DNA of 64,000 nt from Poecilobothrus nobilitatus (GCA_947095535.1 OX352773.1:130477781-130541780); one strand, 5' to 3'. Numbered from the stretch's first letter, positions 31,741 to 44,231 are shown. The notes: a model not told the origin generated them from the letters alone. Numbers and translations are program-made.

Positions 31741-31850
31741 TTTTCCTGAAAAAAAAATCTTGACTAAATAAAATCTTGAAAAAAACAATCCTGAAAAAAA
31801 ATCTTGAATTTAATCTTAAATAAAATATTTTTCAAGATTTTATTTAATGT
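31741..31850. repeat. Simple repeat (AATCTTGAAAAAAA)n
   Basis: Several degenerate copies of ATCTTGAAAAAAA or ATCCTGAAAAAAA in a row, ending in the complementary TTTTTCAAGATTTTATTT. It is the reverse complement of the repeats at 32660 and 33410. Confidence 0.75.
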
Positions 31851-32308
31851 CTTTTTTTAAAAAAACAAAAGTATTTTTTAACTAAAAAAATAAGAAAATT
31901 AAAAGTATTTCAACAAAAAAAAATAGTTGGTTTAAAAATTAGGATATTTCTTTTTTCGAGAATATTTATATTAATGCATGTATGTATATATGCGGGAATT
32001 TAAAAGTCGAGATTTTGTTACAGATCATATTACGTTTAATGAATTTTAGTGACGTGCTTAAATACTTGATATGTAAACTCTCAAAAGAATACGTTTTGAT
32101 AATTTAATTAAAACAATATTTATATTAATGATAATTAAAACTATATTTAATTTAATTAAAACTATATTTATATTAATTTACATTACAATTTTTTTTTTTA
32201 TTTTTAGATTTATTTGTTCTGTTTTATTATTATATACATTTGGAGAAGAATCTAAATAACACCAAATTACTTAAGATTTTAATTTAATATAACGACCCTC
32301 TTATTTGG

Positions 32309-32355
32309 AGTACTTTATATTATATTATATTATATTATTATATTATATTATATGT
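32309..32355. repeat. (TATAT)n-type microsatellite
   Basis: Nearly uninterrupted TATAT-period AT repeat ending near TTATATGTATTT. Confidence 0.85.
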
Positions 32356-32659
32356 ATTTAAAAGGGAGTGTATCGAAATCCCACGAATCAAAATCTCGTG
32401 TATCAAAATCTCGTGCTTTTATGAATCTCTCGTGTCAAAATCAATATTTTTTAAAGGAGCGGCATCCCTCACTGTTTTAAAATATTTTTTAATGTTTTAA
32501 TATTGAAATATATATGCAAAAATGTACCAATTAGGAAGGAGTTTTTGGTTATAAAATCCAAAATTTGGTATCCAGTAATTTGTTTAGCGGGGATTTGGGG
32601 GTGGCAGCCCCCATTTGTTGCTTTTCAAATCATCATTTCAAAAATAAATAATTTTAATT

Positions 32660-32765
32660 CAGGATTTTATTTTCAAGATTTTTTTTTCAAGTTTTTGTTT
32701 TCAAGATTTTTTTGATTTTTTTTTCAAGATATTTTTGGTTTCAGTTTTTTTTTTCAGAATATCGA
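32660..32765. repeat. Simple repeat (TTCAAGATTTTTTT)n, first cluster
   Basis: Degenerate copies of TTTTCAAGATTTTTTT. It follows a short G-rich palindrome (GGGGGTGGCAGCCCCC, 32597-32612). Confidence 0.75.
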
Positions 32766-33412
32766 TGGGGACCCCTCACATATATATATAAATAAATATT
32801 ATGAAAAAACCGTATAACCGTATAACTGCTTTTCAACTCTAAAATTCGTAATAATTCAGATTCTTGCCTACCTATACCTATACCTATATACACATAGATA
32901 TATTAACTAATAGGTGGGAAGTTAGGTATAGTCGTTTCTTTATATGTTTTCCTATCTTAGGTTATTCAGTCAAAAAAATACATATGCATTTTATAATATA
33001 TATACATTTCGTTCACTCAGTTGTTTATATTTAAGAAAATAATGCAAAGCAGTTTCTTATAACCATGATGAATTTAAGAGATTTTAAGTTTTTATATTAC
33101 TTAATAATTGATATACTTTGTTTTTAAAATTAAAATTCAATATAATTAAGGTTATTCAAAATTTTAACTACTTGTAAAGTAACAAAATAAGTGATAAAAT
33201 TTTAGGAACCTATTTCTGAGGAAACTAAAGCAATACATACGCACGGGTCACTCAGCTGTTTCTCAAAATTGGCTGAAAATATTTTCTTCACTGCCTATCT
33301 ATTAGTAATATATCTATGGGTATACATATATATAAATATACAGGAAAAGGGAGCAAAAATTGTTATTTTTTTTTTTTTAAAAAAGACATTAATTAAATTT
33401 TCAAAAACATTT

Positions 33413-33595
33413 TATTTCAAGATGAAATTCAAGTTTTTTTTGCAAGAAATTTTTTTTCAAAATTATTTTTTAGGGTTTTTTTTTTCAAAATTTTTCTTAA
33501 TTCAAGATTCTGTTTTCAAGATTTTTGTTTTTAAGATTTTTTTATTCAAGATTTTTTTATTCAAGATTTTTTTATTCAAGATTTTTTTTTCAGGA
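33413..33595. repeat. Simple repeat (TTCAAGATTTTTTTA)n, second cluster
   Basis: Several copies of a 15-bp unit, the last four almost perfect (TTCAAGATTTTTTTA). It opens a spurious Phe/Lys/Ile-rich reading frame that I do not call a gene. Confidence 0.85.
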
Positions 33596-34935
33596 GATTA
33601 GAGTGATCCCAAATAAAATACATGTAAGAATTTGATAAATCAACCAATTTTTATTTAAATTTAAGATAAACATTTAGTTAATTTTCAGAAATTAATATGT
33701 ATAGTGTAGTGTAAGTAAAGCAAAATTTGAAAAAGCTAAAAGTCATAACAGCTTATATTACGAACTATTTAACTATTTATCTTCGACATTAGGTATCATA
33801 TGTAGAAATAAGTATTTAAGATTTAAATAATGACAAATTGACAGGTTCAGTAATAAAACTGTTACTTAGTATTAAATATAGGTGATATACTAGGTGAAAA
33901 ATTAATTAAATGGAAAATTATACGATTTAATTTAAATACAAAATACCTATTAAGTATTACAAATATTATTACAAAATTTATACAAACATTATTATGTATT
34001 ATAAATTTTATAATAAATTCAGATAGATAAATACGAAACATTTGTTTTATTCTCATACCGACTTATAATTTATTGAAATTTTTGTTCAAATAAACTATGT
34101 AGGTATAACACTTTAGTTAAAAGTATTTTGTAGTAGTTTGCAAACTTTCAAAAAAAATAATTATGTATTTACAAAGCATTTCTTCTAATAAAATTCTTTA
34201 TTATTTTTTCATACATATAATTTTTTTCTAAATCTTAAAAATAATTAGTGGTTTTCAGAGAAAATATCTACATATGTACATACATACATACATACATATG
34301 TATGTACTTTTTTAATATTTTCTGACCTGGAAAAAAAAGTAAAAATAGAAATTTTAAGATTAAATCCGCTGTAGATTTATAATTTATACAATGCTAGACT
34401 GGCGCCAAGATTTCACGAAAAACGGAAAAGAAACATTAAAAAAAATACTCTTGCGGAAAGTAACAAAAAAAAACTATACGAAGAAAAAACATAAATTAAT
34501 ATAAAAGAGGTGTTTTTGGAATTTTCCAAAAATTTTAAGGAAACAAATTAAAGAGAATTTTTGCTAGATTTTATATTTTAAAATTATCATTATAGGTATG
34601 TACATAATGTACCTATACGTAATGTATACATATAATATGTTTGTTTTTGAAGACCAAAGAAATAAAAGCTAGATTTTAATTTACATACTTATATATAGGT
34701 ACATAATCCAAAGGCTAATTCTCCTTTGATATGTTAAAATAGTTAAATAAATATTTCAATGAACATTATCTTCTTAACACAATCACATAATATATGTTGT
34801 TTGTTTTTGTGACATTTTTCTGGCAAAAATAGATAACGTATATAATATGTGTCAAACCCACACATTAGTCGTTTGCATTACCATATTGTAAGTGGTGGCA
34901 GTGTCGTTGTCGCATCAGTATAATATGAAATGAAG

Positions 34936-35133
34936 TTTTTTTTTTTAGTGCATTTCTCTGACACATAAATGTGAACAGGAAATTACATAGCCTTCCCTTT
35001 TCATATGTGGCTGTAAATGTCGTAAGGGGGAATAACTCTTACGACGTGTGTGGGATTCGAACCCACACTTCCTCGGTGTTTACAGCGTATTTTACACGCA
35101 CTTATACACTAGGCCACTGACAACTGAAACCCC
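34936..35133 (-). mobile_element. tRNA-derived SINE, second copy, minus strand, 10-bp target duplications
   Basis: On the minus strand it has a tRNA-like head (A-box-like TGGCCTAGTGTATAAG, B box GGTTCGAATCC), the same CGTCGTAAGAG...CTTACGACATTTACAGCC body as the copy at 20416, and an A tail (a T run at 34936-34946 on the plus strand). Flanking direct repeats TGAAATGAAG lie at 34926-34935 and 35134-35143. The two copies differ by roughly 15%, so they are independent insertions. Confidence 0.92.
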
Positions 35134-35143
35134 TGAAATGAAG

Positions 35144-36099
35144 CTTAAAGATGTAGCATAAAGAGATAATGAATAAAATTATTTTTTCATATATGAATGT
35201 AGGTATGTTTGTATTATTACTTCATATTTGTTTGTTTTTTTTGAAAGGAACCAGCGCAACACCTTGTCTAATTCTGCTACTACTACTTCATTTCAATGAG
35301 TTTCACTACAATGAGTAAACGTAACAAATAATTTATTTTTAATTAAATGGTAATTTATAACACATGGATTTCTATTTTAAAAAGAAACATTTCATTTGTT
35401 TCCTAAACTTGAAATAAATTATAAATTTGCATTCGGTAAATGGTATTAAAAAATCACATTCAGTTTCAGAAGAAAAGAAATGCATCTAAATCATAATTGT
35501 AAATCATAATTTTTTTACAATTTTGAAGTTTGAACTGAATAAAATAAATAGTAAAAACTGATTAGTTAATTAGTATTACATACCTAGTGATATTTTTTTG
35601 AAAAAAAAGTAGTATTAACTGAATTAGTTATACATATGTTCGAAAAAATTTATTTATTTACTTATTTATTTTGAAAAATGTATGCCTAAAAGAGATAAAT
35701 CTCATCATAAGGCTTTATAAATTTGATATAATGTTTATGTAAAAAAATAATAATAATAATAATAATAATAGTAATATTATAATTTATAGGTAAAATGTTA
35801 AATATTTGTTAACTGTAACTTAACTGTAACTTAGCAAGTGCAAGCTAGATAAAAAAGAAAAGCAAATAGCAATTAAAATTTGTTTTGTTACATGAATTTA
35901 AATATATACACAAAAAAAAGAAAAATGAAAGGTAGTATTTTTATCAAAAACTGGTTTTATATAAAAAAAAAAATTAAAAAATAATAAATAGCAAAAATAG
36001 TAAACAAAAAAAAAATAATCCAAAATAGAAAAAATAATTCAATTTAACATTAATTTAGTTTAAAATTGCTGATGATAACTAATAGTCCAATAAATATTT
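35144..36099. other. AT-rich non-coding stretch with (AAT)n
   Basis: Contains an AAT microsatellite at about 35747-35771. No gene or TE domain seen. Confidence 0.45.
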
Positions 36100-37160
36100 A
36101 TACCCGTACGATAGGATCGGGTATAATAAAATTACTCCTCCGTTTGTAACACCTCGAAATAAGCGAGCTAGATATACCTTCAAAGGTATGGATCGGATCA
36201 GAAAAAAATTCTAAGTCGATTGAGCCAAGTCCGTTCATCCGTCCGTCAGTACGCTAACTCAAAAACTAAGAAAGCTAGAATCTTAAAATTTACACAAAAT
36301 ATTCTAGGAGCAATTTGTAGGTTCCCTATTTTTTTGCGGTTGAGTTTGGACCAAAACTTAGGGTAGCTCTCGAACACCTAACTTTTAGATCCCCACATTT
36401 TTTTTTGAAATATAGCTATGAAACTTTAACTGCTGATAGATGTCACAAAAATATTAATTTTATTTTTAAATAACTTTTTTTTGTAGCCCCACCTGTTACG
36501 GAGCAACAGCTCGCCAGAGGTTCAAAAAAGCTCTATATTTAAATTGTTATAGCACAAGTTATATAAGGTATATCTTCATTTTGAAAACGGCAAACGATTA
36601 CTGCTTTTATTAGCTTTAAAAGTATATATACAATAAATATATAGTTGTGGCATACGGTGTCTTAATTTACCGTTATGCGAAACTAAAATTTTGCAAAATC
36701 CTTTAACCCTTGTATCTTCTAAACGGTTTAAGTTGGAAACTTGAAATTTTGGTAGAAGTTAGATCTTTGAAAATAAGTATGAGTCATTTCAGAAATCTTT
36801 TTGTATCACCCCCCGTTTAGGAGCTGTAAGGGGTCAAAAACTGAAAATTTCCTATTTTAAAACACCTGTAACTTGAACACCTGTTAAAATGTTTTTGAAG
36901 TAATACACAAAAATTAAAGCTTCAACATTATACTCTTATTTCTGTTAATAACTTTTTTTAATAATATAGGGTTACTTTATAATTGACGAAAGTGTTACTT
37001 GATTTTTTCAAATTTTCTAACAAATTTCTTTCACGAATTTTTTGCATTTTGTTTTACTCGATAATTTGAAATTGTTGAAGATATAATGCGTAGTACAAAA
37101 AAATGTAAATAAATAAACAACATAACGGTTGCTTGAAGAATTTTTATTTATATGATATTG
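36100..37160. mobile_element. Fly-type interspersed repeat, unclassified
   Basis: Begins ATACCCGTACGATAGGATCG and carries GTTCATCCGTCCGTCAGTACG near its left end, followed by paired phrases about an 'add/ret value' type repeat body (CACCCCCCGTTTAGGAGC). Parts recur at 28030-28085 and 29730-29800. The opening ATACCCG...CCGTCCGTC pattern is typical of dipteran repeats. No ORF. I cannot place it in a superfamily. Confidence 0.5.
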
Positions 37161-39499
37161 ATATACATACATACTTATATAAAATCATGTTTATTTACAT
37201 ATCGTATATGTGAATGAATGATAAGAGTATAGATGTATATTATATAGCGCCGTATTTACATACATATATGTATTTTATTGTACTTATAAGAAATTATTCT
37301 ATGAATGGAAATATTTTTAAAGAAATATTGCAATGTATGACGATATACTTATAACAATATAAATATACTATGTACGCATTAATATTATATAATATTTAAA
37401 ATTATATTTACTATTTTGTACTTAGTAAATTTAATATACATTTACCGCTTAGTATTAAATGGTACTATAGAATATTTGAAAAAGTTTTGGATTGATAATC
37501 GTTATGTGGAAGGTTAAAATCTGCTTTTGAAGAATGTATAAACATATAGTTTGAATATATGTACAACTCATAGTTCTCGAGATTATAAAATTCACCCAAA
37601 TTATTTTAAAATACTGAAATATTAAACAAATAATATTATAAGCAGAGTGATAGGCTGTGAACATACTAACGGTTCGTACGGGTATCTAAGAGTTGACAAA
37701 GGCAACTGTATTCTTCCTCGTTTTTAAATGCATTAAATATATATAGGTCGGGCATTTTTTTTTTCAAATTATATTAGGTTTAATATTATTGTATATTGAT
37801 TTACTATTTTGAGTTATTAAATTTATTCAATAGTGAAAATCATTCATTTATTACTATCAACTCAAACTTGGTAGGTATTCGCACTCAGGTAGTATATTAT
37901 AACTTACTATATTCAGTTACTATTTTTAGTTATTAAATTCATTCGATAGTAAAAATCATTCAGTTACTAACTATCGACAGTCAAAATTTTTCGATAGTGC
38001 ACATAACTAAAATGTATACTTTTACTGTATACATATGTATTAGCACATGAAAATACGATTGAGTTACTGGGATAAGTACAGTGAATATTGAATTGAAACT
38101 GAATTAAAAAAAAATATCTAAATTGTCACTTAATATATTTTATTTTACCCAGCAATAGAATGTACTTTGTAACAAATAGAGATAAAAGTAATTACATATA
38201 TAAATAATACATATATATGAACGTATATAATCTATAATAATATTACACTAAAGTTAGACAAAATTATTATTTTTGAGATAAGATTAATTTTTATTTTTGA
38301 TTGTTTATTGTTTCTCTTTTTTTTCGGCACTTTAAGTTTCAACAATTTACATAGTATTTTGCCGTGCAGCACTATATGATTTTGAATATTACTAACTAGT
38401 AATATATATTTTGTACAATCTATAAATACTCATTTTTATGTTTTTTCATTGTATGATCTGAAGAAAAAAGAAAAGAAGAAAATAACAACAAAATGAATTT
38501 TGCGTTATACAAAAAACGAAACAAAGAAAAAGAGTACAAATTCAAAAGGAAGGATCCTCTGGAAGGTATCTAGAAGCACTCATTTAAAACAAAAAAAATC
38601 GTGTGGTGTATGGGAAGCAATAAATTATGCATTCTAGAACGCTTCTAAAGAACATGAACAAATATAAAATAAATAAATTAAATATTATAATATAATATTT
38701 AATTTATAATAAATATTATATTATAATAATTATATTTAATAACATAATTGTTTAATATTTAATTTTTCATAAATCTTTAATAAGTACATACTTATGTATG
38801 CTGTCTCAAAATGAATAATATATCCGATGTTAGGTATGAATTGTCGTTTGATTTAATTTTGACTTAATTAATTTCATTTTATAATAGATAAATAAAATTC
38901 AAAACAAAAAATAATGAAAAAGTTATAAGTGCATTTTAATAAAGCGTAATAAAAATAAAATCTTGTATTTTATGATCTGTAAAATTCATCCCAGAAATTG
39001 CACCACAATTATAATGTATTAACAGCCTAACACTAATTCAAGATTTTCAAAAATTTCAAATTGTTTGTTGGTATTTTTTTTTTATATTTTTTTTCTTTTG
39101 TTTTAATTTTGCTGAATAAATTTTGTAAAGTAAACAAATCCTTCTTTCTTTTTTTTTCTCCTTAATTTACATTGTACATATAATATTAACATTATAACTC
39201 ATAAATGTTATATGATGTACATATATATGTATAAAACATCCTCCTTCTTATAAATTGAATATATAAAATATAAAACTAATTCATTATAATAGAAAATTAG
39301 AAATCATAAAAAATATAGAATAGAAAATATATTTATAAATATGTTACATATTTGTTTTGAAAAAAGGGAGTACCCTGATATCGTATCTAAATGTAAAATC
39401 GCTGTTATTGTTCTTTACTTAAGTATTTATTTATTCATTTATTTTTTATTATTATTTTCAGTATACACTTATTTCTTTTTGCAATGACTTATATCTACC
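37161..39499. other. AT-rich non-coding stretch with two diverged 75-bp repeats
   Basis: Repeat pair at about 37798-37872 and 37914-37990 sharing ACTATTTT(G/T)AGTTATTAAATT and ATAGTNAAAATCATTCA. Nothing else recognised. Confidence 0.45.
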
Positions 39500-39513
39500 A
39501 TATAAAACAATAG

Positions 39514-40151
39514 TTGACTTCTGCGGCTGCTTTGCTTCCTACGGGGAGCTTACTTGTGGAGGGAAGCTTTGCAAAAAAACGAAAAGATTCTAAAGCGAAC
39601 ATAACATCAAATTCAGCTTTTTTATACAATGACGGCCAAAAATTTTTAAACCTGAAAGCTAGTGATCCAAAAACACCTTTAAGAACCTACAACAAGTTTA
39701 TTATCAACAAGTTTTTGGAAGATATCTCAACCAAATTCAAAGCATCATAGGATATAAGTGTAAATATTTTATTCGAAATCCCAAACAAAAAAAACTGCAG
39801 ATATATTTCTTAAAAAAAATAAATTAGGTTATGTTGACGTTAACATGGAATTAAACAAAAATCTAAACTCTTGAAAAGGTCTTATCTTTGATCACGATCT
39901 AATTCATGTAGACACAGCTGAAATCCTGACTGCTGTGAAAGATAAAAACCCAACAGTTAAGTTTTCAAGCTGACAAAGTTGTCCAATACGCAAAAGATAT
40001 ACACCGGTGCCGTAATTGTAACATTCGACTCCATTGATTCTCCAGAGTACATAATAAGTGGTCCTTCGGTGAAAAAATGGTACCCCAAAATGAGATGCAG
40101 AAAATGCCAGGTCATCTGCAAAAATTTTGTAACAACTTACCCAGGAGTGCT
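39514..40151 (+). pseudogene. Jockey/I-type LINE ORF1 (gag-like), first part
   Basis: Open to 39750 and again from 39979 in another frame, with lesions between. The second part reads NTQKIYTGAVIVTFDSIDSP...VKKWYPKMRCRKCQVICKNF, which is the standard end of the RNA-binding domain of gag-like LINE ORF1 ('TxxxxxTF...P...V...CxxCQxxGHxxxxC') leading into the first CCHC zinc knuckle. The knuckle is cut at 40151 by the RTE-like LINE; the rest continues at 42922. The host element runs on to 56090. Confidence 0.7.
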
Positions 40152-42908
40152 AATATTATAATAAATATTAACCTATATCAACATGTTCATGTGTCAAATA
40201 GATATGTCATATGTGCCATGTACGCCGTATCCTAACTGACTGGTTGGGCTATGAAAAAAAACACGACGACATCTGACGGGAAAAACATTGACGTTCCTCT
40301 ACAGACAGATAGATGGATTCAATAAACAGCATGGATAAGGATAACTCCGGAATATATACATAGGAAAAAATGCTTTAATGTCAGAGATAATACCAAATGA
40401 TATTTTTCCTACAGTAAGGCCAATCCCCTGCTTAGGACAGTAGAAAAAGATTTGCAACAACACCAGAAACCTCGGATCATCACCCGGTAACAACCTTCAG
40501 CAGAAAAACAGTGATACGATTAGGACAAGGGAACGTCCGAATTCTTCGTGAAGTATCAAGGCTTGCCCAAATCGAAAAAGAAATGACATCCTATAAGATC
40601 AACATCCTAGGAATTAGCGAAATGAAATGGAATAATAGCGGTGAAATTACCACTACCAGAGGGGACACGTTGTTATTCAACGGATAAAATACAGAAGGAG
40701 AAAGTGGAGTAGGTATCTTAATTGAGAAACAAATCAGTAACACCATGGATAGCAGGAAACCAGTGGGTGATCGGATTATCCTAGCCCAATTCCGCAGCAA
40801 AATACGCCATATTACCATCATACAATGTTACGCGCCAACGAAAGAAGCCGAACCAGGTAAGAATTCTACACACAATTAATATTTAACATTTAACAATTAA
40901 CAACGTTGCAGAGAATTCACAAGAAGGACATAGTCAAACTAATGGGTGATCTAAACACAAAAGTAGGCTCTGATAATACTGGTTTAAGAAATATTATGAG
41001 AAAACATGGGATAGGGGTTAAGAACAATAATGGAGACAGATTGATCGAATTGTGTCAAACCTTCGGGCTAGTCATCTGTGAAACAATTGGCTTCGTACAG
41101 CCAGAAGGGAGAAAATGGATCTCAGACGAAACATGGGACCTCATAAATAAGAGAGGAATCCTGAAACAGTTGACCAATACCGATACAGAGAAACAACATC
41201 CTATCGAAGCAGGTCAAGAAAGCTGCCAGAAAAGACAAAAGAAAATTCTTCGACATGATAGCGGCCAAGCTGAACAACACGCCAACCAGAATAACATGCG
41301 TGAATTGCATCGATTAATAAACCAAATCACATCTCGTAAAGGCTACACAGATCAGCCAATCAGAGATAAAAATGGCTATATATTAGCAAATACGGAAGCC
41401 CAAACTACAAGATGGAAACAACACTTCGAAACAGTCAGCAATAATCAAAAAGCGACTAGCGAAGTTACAAACAATGAAACCCATAGCAGAAACAGGTACT
41501 TGAGAATCTCCATAGAGCCATCAAACATAAGTGAAATAAAAGAGACAATCAAAAATCTTAAAAGAAACAAAGCTGCAGGCATTGCTGGTATACCAGCCGA
41601 ATTGCTACAAGTCGATGCTCAAACAATAGCAAAACTAGTTCAGTCGCATTTTACATCGTTCTGGCTAGAAGAAAAAGCATCAATATCATGGAAAAAGGGC
41701 TTAATTGTGAAACTTCAACAAAAGGCGACCTGCTCAACTTAATATACAAGATCCTAGCTGAATTTAATATACAAGATCCTAGAAGACGATTCGAGATGAA
41801 CAAGCTGGCTTTAGTCCGCACAGAAGTTGCGTTGATCAAGCTAACACCCTGCGAATAATAGTCGAGCAGTCGATTGAATATAGAACACCATTATACATAA
41901 TCTTCATCGACTTCAAAAAGGCCTTCGATACAATAAAAACAGATGCAATTTGGAAAGTATTAATAGACAGCAGTTCCTTCACCATAACATCTGGAGTCAA
42001 ACAGAGATATCCACTCTCACCCCTCCTCTTCACAACCGTCCTAGACAGCATTCTCAAAGAAATCTGCTGAACAAAAAGAAATATAACTTGGGGCCTGGCA
42101 AACCAACTCGAGGACCTGAAATAAGCGAATGATAGCTGCCTATTATCGCACAAGTTGAACGATATACAGAGCAAATTAAACCACCTTGAACAACTTGCTC
42201 AGCACGTTGGTCTAGAAATCAACTTAGAAAAAACAAAAGCTATGAGGATAAATAACATCAGCACGGCCCTCATCCAACTGAAAGGACAACATATTGAATT
42301 TGTAAACAGCTTCTGCTATCTCTACCATTGGGGGGTATAATATCTACCATTGGAGGCCCACGAAGACGTGGAACACAAGCTAAAGAAAACGAGAGCAGTA
42401 TTTGGACGTCTTCAACCGCTATGGAGATTTCCCAGATACCCAGAAAAACGAAAATAAAAATATTCCGGGCATGCGTAAAAACCGTTCTGACATATGGCAG
42501 CGAAACCTGGTTTGTAACCAACAGCCTAACCCACAAGCTGCAGGTTTTCGTTAATAAGTATCTCAGGATAATACGCCGCATATTCTGGTCGAACACAATA
42601 TACAACGGCGTACTAACCGGCGATACTAACCGGCGAAGAACCCATAGCTAAACAAATCAGGAGTACGAAATGGAAGTGGACATACGCTTAGAAAGCCAAA
42701 TAAGAGCATAACACGTATGACGTTAGAGTGGAACCCTCATGGTATCAGAAGACGCGGCAGTCCCAACATCACATGGCGCAGAACAATTCAACAAGAAATG
42801 GCTGAATGTAGCATTTCCTGGAATAACATTAAAATATCAGTGCGAAATCGCGTGAGATGAAGGTGTCAAGTGGAAGTCCTATGCTTCTAAGAGGAGTAAG
42901 AAAAAAAA
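40152..42908 (+). mobile_element. RTE-like LINE inserted in ORF1 of the host LINE, 13-bp target duplications
   Basis: Perfect direct repeats ACCCAGGAGTGCT at 40139-40151 and 42909-42921 flank it, and it ends in an A run. The coding part runs from about 40510 to 42890: endonuclease (RLGQGNVRILREV, LGISEMKWNNSG, CYAPTKEAE, IVKLMGDLNTKVGSDNTG), linker, RT fingers (NLKRNKAAGIAGIPAELLQ, SWKKGLIVK), motif-A region (FIDFKKAFDT) and a C-terminal tail (HTLRKPNKSITR, WNPHGIRRRGSPNITWRR). Only one long frame remains open (40906-41742); there are many stops and shifts and an apparent loss around motif C. The family is the abundant RTE/'craniofacial development protein 2-like' LINE group. Confidence 0.85.
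40906..41742 (+). pseudogene. Open segment of the RTE-like LINE: end of endonuclease to RT fingers
   Basis: 278 codons without a stop. It holds the endonuclease GDLN motif (LMGDLNTKVGSDN), GIGVKNNNGDRLIELC, TWISDE-like block, a charged linker, then LKRNKAAGIAGIPAELLQ (RT finger) and ISWKKGLIVKL. The endonuclease segment after 'WISDE' is shortened, as the usual Arg-x-x-Ile-Asp-His block is missing, so an internal deletion is likely. The first ATG (40906) is not a real start. Confidence 0.7.
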
Positions 42909-42921
42909 ACCCAGGAGTGCT

Positions 42922-43105
42922 GTCTGCGGTATTGAACGACCAGAAGGAGACACAAAACACTCTCAATCCTGCAAAAATTTTAGCTGTGTTAATTGCCAAG
43001 GTGCTCCACATACTGCTGCTTCGGTTCATGCCCAGCTAACGCAAATGAACGAGAAGTTTAGAAAATTAAAACAAATAAACATTGTATCAAACGAGAAGCT
43101 AATTT
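42922..43105 (+). pseudogene. Host LINE ORF1, middle part (zinc knuckles)
   Basis: Resumes after the RTE target duplication. In one frame it reads CGIERPEGDTKHSQSC...NFSCVNCQGAPHTA, i.e. the second and third CCHC-like knuckles of the gag-like protein, followed by a charged region (LTQMNEKFRKLKQIN). It is cut near 43105 by the minus-strand LINE. Confidence 0.65.
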
Positions 43106-43423
43106 TTTATTTATTTTATTTTTTTTATTTATATTCCATAAATTCAGTACATATTTAGACGCCTGGTAGAGAAATATCTCGGCAGGTTGTGGGTAATTTT
43201 AAGTATGCCATTTTGCTTACTTAATAGTTTTTTTAATGTTTAATTTTTTTGTGTCACCTCATATTGGGCTTCCATACAATATGACTGTTTGGAATGTGCT
43301 TTTGTAGATAAGAAGATTATTTGTTTTGGATAACTCTGATTTTTTTTTATTAACGGTTATAATTGTTTTATGAGTGCATTACACTTATTGATTACAAAGT
43401 CTATATGTGAAGTGAAACTTAAT

Positions 43424-43894
43424 TCATCCTATATTTATTTCCAAGTATTTGATATTCTCGTCATATTTAATAGATGTGTTGTTTAAATTTAGATCACTGC
43501 TTGGAAGGAAGCATGCTTTGCGACGTTTGGTGAAAAAAGCTGCTTTAGTTTTTTCATTATTTATTTTTATTTTCCATTTGAATAAAAAATTTTCAAGTTT
43601 AAAAAAACCTATTTCTAGCCTAGTTTTAATTTCATTTGGATAAGGAAAAGAAGTTAATAAAGCGGTGTCATCCGCGAAAAGAGCTAATTTACAGTTTCTT
43701 GGAGTAGGAATGTCTGATACGTATAAGTTATAAAGTAATGGTGACAAGCATGAGCCTTGTTTAACCTCAGCATTCATGTTGTGTTCAACTGATTTTTCGT
43801 AATTTATTTTAACTACGAATGTTCTATCAGTTAGAAAACTTTGTATTGTTTTTATTATGTAAGTTGGAATTCCAGAGAGTAAAGCTTGTGCCAT
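43424..43894 (-). pseudogene. Minus-strand LINE ORF2: RT palm and thumb
   Basis: Contains FLTDRTFVVKIN, VKQGSCLSPLLYNLYVSDI (motif B) and CKLALFADDTALL (motif C with both Asp), then KWKIKINNEKTKAAFFTKRR and YLEINIG. After a frame change further leftward (about 43130-43420) the C-terminal segment with RLSYxxx/YGCPVW-like remains can be traced. Motif A lies just upstream in the neighbouring frame (43855-44118), so one frameshift separates motifs A and B. Apart from this shift the catalytic core is intact. Confidence 0.8.
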
Positions 43895-44118
43895 AAGGTA
43901 TCGAATGCTTTTTCGATATCCAGTGTAATCATTTCTACAGATTTTTTTAAGTGTAGGTCACTTTTTATATTATTTTTGATACGCATTAATTGATGTGTTG
44001 TGGAATGTTTGGGCCAAAAAACGAACTGTTCATCTGGCAGTATATGTCTAGCGTTCGGGATAATTTCTAACCTGTTTTTAATACATTTTTCAAAAACTTT
44101 ACCTAAGAAACTTAGCAA
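43855..44118 (-). pseudogene. LINE ORF2 RT front part, unit A (duplicate at 46547-46810)
   Basis: MLSFLGKVFEKCIKNRLE, then FVFWPKHSTTHQLMRIKN, then MITLDIEKAFDTLWH: RT fingers and motif A, whose Asp is in LDIEKAFD. The duplicate frame at 46547-46810 encodes the same residues. In unit B it leads nowhere, because the unit junction replaces motifs B and C. Confidence 0.8.
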
Positions 44119-44231
44119 ACTTATAGCTCTGTAACTGCTTGAAAATGTTGAAATTACTGATTTCTGAAATTGAATTGTTTACCAATGACTATGTTGTTTC
44201 ATTGGTCATATTAGTTGTTAAAGTGTGCTTT

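Larger units (their letters stand above)
29621..34925. other. AT-rich intronic or intergenic DNA with simple repeats
   Basis: No gene recognised. It holds repeat clusters listed separately and scattered TE-like phrases (29730-29800 resembles 36890-36950). If the exon at 29384-29620 belongs to a gene on the minus strand, this is its upstream intron. Confidence 0.45.

Noticed and set aside
33269..33601. 110-codon Phe/Lys/Ile-rich frame
   Set aside because: It runs through the TTCAAGATTTTTTTA simple repeat; the composition reflects the repeat, not a protein.
34260..34310. (CATA)n-rich tract as a possible regulatory or telomere-like repeat
   Set aside because: ACATACATACAT / ATGTATGT tracts are ordinary microsatellites in fly genomes.
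36526..36920. Possible repeat-derived regulatory or RNA element with paired phrases
   Set aside because: Nothing beyond interspersed-repeat wording could be supported; no fold, boxes or ORF.
41836..42174. Minus-strand frames of about 110 codons (also 42270-42605)
   Set aside because: They are shadows of the plus-strand RTE-like LINE, whose RT and C-terminal motifs are readable in the plus frames.
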